Shown here: one piece after another, positions 4,744 through 8,186 of the stretch | Layout of the letters: every line of letters begins with the position of its first letter | Numbering within the stretch: position 1 is the first letter of the stretch | Assembly (NCBI GenBank): GCA_943359555.1 | Contig: CALRHW010000024.1 | Span: 1-8,186, forward strand | Source of the DNA: Parcubacteria group bacterium | GTDB lineage: Bacteria > Patescibacteriota > Minisyncoccia > Phycocordibacterales > CALRHW01 | DNA: 8,186 nucleotides | Reading direction: 5' to 3' | Notes under the pieces: model-generated | Told to the model about the DNA's origin: nothing | The model's input: only the letters and a program-made list of their open reading frames with translations | Database searches by the model: none | Translations under genes and position numbers: made by a program

Positions 4744-5154
4744 ATGTCCACGATAAATCAGCTCGTAAAACGAAAGAGAAGTAAAAACAAACGAAAATCA
4801 AAAGCCGTGGCTCTTTCTCGTGGTTTCAACGTCATTAAAAATCGCCCAGTCTATTATCCTGCGCCTTTCAAGCGAGGTGTTTGCACAAAAGTAACCACAA
4901 AAACCCCTAAAAAACCAAACTCAGCTATTCGAAAAATCGCCCGTGTGCGACTCACAAACGGTATGGAAGTTACCGCCTACATCCCAGGTATCGGTCACAA
5001 CCTCCAAGAGCATTCAGTGGTAATGATACGAGGTGGACGTGTAAAAGACGTTGGTCTTCGTTACACGATAGTGCGAGGTGTGCTTGATGCGACAGGTGTA
5101 GAAAACCGAAAGACAAGCCGAAGTGTGTATGGAGCTAAAAGAGCAAAGAAATAA
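4744..5154 (+). CDS. rpsL: Small ribosomal subunit protein uS12
   Basis: This 136-residue protein of the 30S decoding centre begins with MSTINQLVKRKR, the canonical uS12 start, which fixes ATG 4744; an upstream in-frame GTG at 4711 is not supported. Core motifs are FKRGVCTKVTTKTPKKPNSAIRK (residues 42-64), RVRLTNGMEVTAYIPGIGHNLQEHS (67-91) and RGGRVKD (96-102). The lysine in TPKKPNS is wild type for streptomycin sensitivity. A segment of about a dozen residues before PFKRGVC resembles the longer form in Gram-positive bacteria. The loop that usually reads KDLPGVRY is KDVGLRY here, one residue short and without the proline. First gene of the str operon; no Shine-Dalgarno; rpsG starts 36 bases downstream. 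Confidence 0.96.
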   Translation: MSTINQLVKRKRSKNKRKSKAVALSRGFNVIKNRPVYYPAPFKRGVCTKVTTKTPKKPNSAIRKIARVRLTNGMEVTAYIPGIGHNLQEHSVVMIRGGRVKDVGLRYTIVRGVLDATGVENRKTSRSVYGAKRAKK

Positions 5155-5190
5155 TCGCGCGACGCAAAATAATTTAAACAAAATTTACAA

Positions 5191-5661
5191 ATGAGACGAA
5201 AAGTTACAAATAGAAATATAGTCGGTCCAGATTTTACATACGATTCTACAAAAGTAGGGAAGCTTATTAATTATGTAATGGACAGTGGAAAAAAGCAGAC
5301 TGCGCAAAAAGTGGTTTACACTGCTTTTGAGTTGATAAAAGATAAAACAAAAACAACAGATCCTATTGAAGTGCTTGATACTGCTTTGAAAAACACAGGT
5401 CCTCTTATGGAAGTGCGTTCTCGGCGAGTGGGAGGTGCTAATTACCAAATCCCTCGCGAAGTGCGACCAGAGCGACGCCTTGCTCTTTCAATGAAATGGA
5501 TTATTGAAGCAGCGCGTGCAAAAAAAGGTTCACCGATGGCAAATCGTTTGGCTGATGAAATAATCGCTGCAAGTAAAAACGAAGGTGAAGCTGTAAAGAA
5601 GCGAGAAAATACACACAAAATGGCAGAAGCAAACAAAGCTTTTGCTCATTTTGCTTGGTAG
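5191..5661 (+). CDS. rpsG: Small ribosomal subunit protein uS7
   Basis: This 156-residue protein, the standard bacterial length, nucleates assembly of the 30S head on 16S rRNA. It starts MRRKVTNRNIVGPD with the usual basic N-terminus. It has the KLINYVMDSGKK segment (24-35), the highly conserved EVRSRRVGGANYQIPREVRPERR block (74-96) that forms the beta-hairpin and RNA-binding surface, and the C-terminal KRENTHKMAEANKAFAHFAW helix. The A-rich leader has no Shine-Dalgarno, so translation may be coupled to rpsL or depend on the unstructured leader. The stop at 5659-5661 lies 5 bases before a palindromic element that separates it from fusA. Confidence 0.97.
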   Translation: MRRKVTNRNIVGPDFTYDSTKVGKLINYVMDSGKKQTAQKVVYTAFELIKDKTKTTDPIEVLDTALKNTGPLMEVRSRRVGGANYQIPREVRPERRLALSMKWIIEAARAKKGSPMANRLADEIIAASKNEGEAVKKRENTHKMAEANKAFAHFAW

Positions 5662-5666
5662 GGCTC

Positions 5667-5764
5667 GCGAATTCGTGTTTTGCAGAGCACGGATATTTTT
5701 TTGGTAAAAAATTCCTCGTGCTCGCGCCGTCGCGCTCACAAGTCTCTGCCAAACACAAATTTGC
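5667..5764. repeat. Palindromic MITE-like element between rpsG and fusA (element B)
   Basis: The outer arms 5667-5687 and 5744-5764 are inverted repeats matching at 18 of 21 positions (GCGAATTCGTGTTTTGCAGAG on the left). Inside, GAGCAC (5685-5690) pairs with GTGCTC (5718-5723), continued by GGA/TCC and ATTTTTT/AAAAAAT around a TGGT loop. A second small hairpin, GCGC-CGTC-GCGC, is at 5724-5735. The element splits the str operon and would be transcribed with it. Its GC-rich core contrasts with the very AT-rich 5765-5837 that follows. A mobile or REP-like repeat is favoured; an operon attenuator is the alternative. Confidence 0.65.
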
Positions 5765-5837
5765 TTAAGTTTGAATGATGAAAAAAAGTTTTGAGAATTA
5801 AAATAAATTTAAATAATTAAAATTATCAATAATATTT

Positions 5838-7985
5838 ATGAACCGCGACTACCCATTAGACAAAGTTAGAAATTTTGGAATTATTGCGCACATTGACGCG
5901 GGAAAGACGACGACTTCAGAACGCGTTTTATATTACACAGGAGAAAGTCACAAAATCGGCGAAGTGCACGAGGGCAACACGACGACCGACTGGATGGAAC
6001 AAGAGCGAGAACGCGGAATTACTATTACTGCGGCGGCCATTACTTGTTTTTGGAATCCTACTTATGAACCAAAAAATCCTGCGACGATGTATCGTTTTAA
6101 TATTATTGATACACCAGGGCATATTGATTTTACGGCTGAAGTAAAACGTTCTTTGCGAGTTTTGGACGGTGCGGTCGTCGTTTTTGACGGCGTTGCTGGA
6201 GTAGAGCCACAGTCTGAAACCAACTGGCGATATGCCGATGACGGAAAAGTGCCTCGCGTGTGTTTTATAAATAAACTAGACCGAATGGGTGCGAGTTTTG
6301 AACGTTCATATAAATCTATTTTGGATCGTCTCAACAAAAATGCTGTGCGAATGCAGATTCCGATGGGTCTTGAAGAAAATTTTGAAGGCGTTATTGATTT
6401 ACTAAAAATGAAAGCCTACTATTTTGAAGGAAATATGGGTAACACTATTCGCGAAGCAGAAATCCCAGCGCAATATTTAGATGAAGCAAAAAAATTCCGA
6501 GCAGAGCTAATAGAAAAAATTGTAGAGCAAGATGACGCACAGATGAGTATGTATCTTGAAGGAAAAGAGCCACCAATGGCAGAATTAAAAGCGACTTTGC
6601 GAAAGGCGACTATCGCTGTAAAAATTATTCCTGTATTTGCTGGTTCTGCGCTAAAAAATAAAGGCGTTCAGCTCGTACTTGACGGAGTTGTAGAATATCT
6701 ACCATCACCTTTAGACGTTCCTTCAGTTACTGGTCTTGATCCAAAAACAGGTGACACCATAGAAAGAAAAGCTTCAGATGAAGAGCCTTTTGCTGCACTT
6801 GCATTTAAATTGCAAAACGATCCATTTGTCGGCCAGCTGACATTTTTCCGTGTGTATTCTGGAACGATAGAAGCGGGAACATATATTTACAACGGAACGA
6901 CTGGAGAAAAAGAACGCCTCGGTCGTATCGTGCGACTCCAAGCAGACAAACGCGAAGAAGTGAAAAAAGTTTTTGCTGGAGAAATCGCTGCCGCTGTGGG
7001 TCTTAAAACCGCGCGCACATCTCATACTTTTTGTGATGAAAATAATCCGATAATTCTTGACCCAATTAAATTTGTGGATCCTGTGGTGTCTTTGCGCATT
7101 GAACCAAAAACAAAAGCTGACCAAGAAAAAATGGGAATGGCTCTCAAAAAACTTTCTGATGAAGATCCTACATTTAAAATTTCTTCAAATCCAGATACTG
7201 GCGAAACAATTATTTCCGGAATGGGAGAGCTTCATCTGGAAATTATGGTGGACAGAATGAAACGTGAATTTAGTGTGGAAGCAAACGTCGGCAAACCACA
7301 AGTGTCATACAAAGAGACTATCACAGGAATAGCTGAAGCAGAACACAAATACATAAAGCAGTCTGGTGGAAAAGGACAATATGGACACGTAAAGCTCAAT
7401 ATAAAACCACTTGAAAAACTTGAAGAAGGTGCAAAAATTCCAAAAAATGTGAAGCGATATGATGATTTTGAATTCGTAAACTCAATTAAAGGAGGAGTTA
7501 TTCCGATTGAATTTATTCCTGCTGTTGAGAAGGGCGTGAAAGAAGCGATGGACAGAGGTATCGTCGCTGGTTACAAACTCGTAAATATTTCTTGTGAACT
7601 TACTTTTGGTTCTTACCACGATGTGGATTCATCTGAAATCGCATACAAAATTGCCGCATCTCAAGCTTTTCAAGAAGCGGCAAAGCACGCACGACCAGTT
7701 ATTCTTGAGCCGATTATGAAACTAGAAGTGACTGTCCCAGAAAAATTCTTTGGCGACATTACAGGAAGTCTTTCATCAAAACGCGCGACGATTGAAGGTT
7801 TTGAAGACCGACCAGCAAATATAAAAGTAATTCGTGCGATGGTGCCTCTTTCAGAAATGTTTGGATTTACAACACAGCTTCGCTCAATGACAGAAGGACG
7901 AGGAAATGCTGGAATGGAATTTGATCATTACGAAATCGTGCCCCCAAACGTGGAGAAGACTATTGTGGAGAGTAGGAAACTCTAG
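5838..7985 (+). CDS. fusA: Translation elongation factor G
   Basis: This 715-residue cytoplasmic GTPase drives ribosomal translocation. The G domain shows AHIDAGKT (17-24, P-loop), RGITI (59-63, switch I), DTPGH (91-95), NKLD (145-148) and GSA (269-271). Domain II spans about residues 315-400. Domain III contains FKISSNPDTGETIISGMGELHLEI (446-469). Domain IV has the tip loop GSYHDVDSSE (591-600) that reaches the decoding site. Domain V ends with the GMEFDHYEIVP segment (692-702). Length and motifs are those of a canonical, active EF-G. The stretch between switch I and DTPGH (CFWNPTYEPKNPATMYRFN) is some 7-8 residues longer than usual. The start ATG follows about 70 bases of nearly pure A/T without a Shine-Dalgarno; a weak TTGAGA (5791) may mark an internal promoter. 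No terminator or tuf gene follows. Confidence 0.98.
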   Translation: MNRDYPLDKVRNFGIIAHIDAGKTTTSERVLYYTGESHKIGEVHEGNTTTDWMEQERERGITITAAAITCFWNPTYEPKNPATMYRFNIIDTPGHIDFTAEVKRSLRVLDGAVVVFDGVAGVEPQSETNWRYADDGKVPRVCFINKLDRMGASFERSYKSILDRLNKNAVRMQIPMGLEENFEGVIDLLKMKAYYFEGNMGNTIREAEIPAQYLDEAKKFRAELIEKIVEQDDAQMSMYLEGKEPPMAELKATLRKATIAVKIIPVFAGSALKNKGVQLVLDGVVEYLPSPLDVPSVTGLDPKTGDTIERKASDEEPFAALAFKLQNDPFVGQLTFFRVYSGTIEAGTYIYNGTTGEKERLGRIVRLQADKREEVKKVFAGEIAAAVGLKTARTSHTFCDENNPIILDPIKFVDPVVSLRIEPKTKADQEKMGMALKKLSDEDPTFKISSNPDTGETIISGMGELHLEIMVDRMKREFSVEANVGKPQVSYKETITGIAEAEHKYIKQSGGKGQYGHVKLNIKPLEKLEEGAKIPKNVKRYDDFEFVNSIKGGVIPIEFIPAVEKGVKEAMDRGIVAGYKLVNISCELTFGSYHDVDSSEIAYKIAASQAFQEAAKHARPVILEPIMKLEVTVPEKFFGDITGSLSSKRATIEGFEDRPANIKVIRAMVPLSEMFGFTTQLRSMTEGRGNAGMEFDHYEIVPPNVEKTIVESRKL

Positions 7986-8019
7986 CATAATAAAGAGATA
8001 ATAATTAACATTTGATTTT

Positions 8020-8186
8020 ATGGAAAAGAAAAATCTGAAAAGTGTTATTGTACTGTCTCTAGCTCTGTTTCTTGTCACGTCTTTTGGTGTGGTTCAGTAT
8101 ATGAAAAACATTAGTAGTATTGAGCGTGAGAATTCTCTTGCAGCGTCACTACAATATTATAAGGGTATTGTTTCTGAATCAAAAAC
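8020..8186 (+). CDS. Start of a membrane-anchored protein of unknown function, cut by the window end
   Basis: An ATG at 8020 opens a frame that stays open to the window edge, about 55 codons. Residues 1-7 are lysine-rich (MEKKNLK), about 8-28 form one hydrophobic helix (SVIVLSLALFLVTSFGVVQYM), and the visible remainder is polar and probably helical. This is a signal peptide or single-pass anchor with the bulk of the protein outside the window, so no family can be named. The gene lies 34 bases after fusA. A GATAAT box (7997-8002) would give a leader of about 11 nt, so it may have its own promoter rather than belong to the str operon. No Shine-Dalgarno is seen. Confidence 0.7.
   Translation, partial: MEKKNLKSVIVLSLALFLVTSFGVVQYMKNISSIERENSLAASLQYYKGIVSESK

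Noticed and set aside
6774..7124. Minus-strand open frame inside fusA
   Set aside because: It is a shadow of the fusA reading frame with no start signal and low-quality sequence.
1..8186. Recoding of TGA as glycine, as in some CPR groups
   Set aside because: No gene here ends in TGA, but none contains an in-frame TGA and all glycines use GGN codons, so the standard code suffices.
1..8186. CRISPR array, tRNA or rRNA genes
   Set aside because: No regularly spaced direct repeats, no T-loop GTTCRA-type signature with a cloverleaf context, and no rRNA-like stretch was seen.

Overview
The window looks like a chromosomal stretch of a Candidate Phyla Radiation (Patescibacteria, Parcubacteria-like) bacterium. 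This is an inference from several traits together: AT-rich genes, almost no Shine-Dalgarno sequences, very short or absent leaders, a ComEC split into separate membrane and nuclease-domain proteins, CPR-style bL28 and uS12 sequences, and a short str operon without an adjacent tuf. All recognisable genes read with the standard code. No gene ends in TGA, but none contains an in-frame TGA either.

Layout. 1-798 is the 3' part of a comEC-like membrane gene. It is convergent with a superoxide dismutase gene (1422-820, minus), and a perfect 12-bp GC-rich hairpin sits at the junction. The sod gene is divergent from a membrane-anchored metallo-beta-lactamase-fold protein of the ComEC type (1572-2507). 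Between these two starts lies a 114-bp palindromic element with a perfect 25-bp inverted repeat. 2508-2722 holds no intact gene, only a possible frameshifted remnant. 2723-3650 is a self-contained cassette: consensus sigma70 promoter, roughly 150-nt leader with a strong hairpin, a GC-richer gene of unknown function with a real Shine-Dalgarno, a structured 3' UTR and a strong intrinsic terminator. Next come rpmB (minus) and a divergent M50 site-2 protease gene that appear to share one symmetric -10 element. The str operon follows: rpsL, rpsG, fusA. A second palindromic element of about 98 bp lies between rpsG and fusA. The window ends in the first 55 codons of a membrane-anchored protein.

How the genes fit together. 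The two ComEC-derived proteins probably act in DNA uptake. The ribosomal proteins and EF-G are core translation genes. SOD handles superoxide. The unknown cassette stands apart in composition, expression signals and RNA structure. The most unusual features are this cassette and the two palindromic elements, which differ in sequence but share one internal plan when one of them is reverse-complemented.
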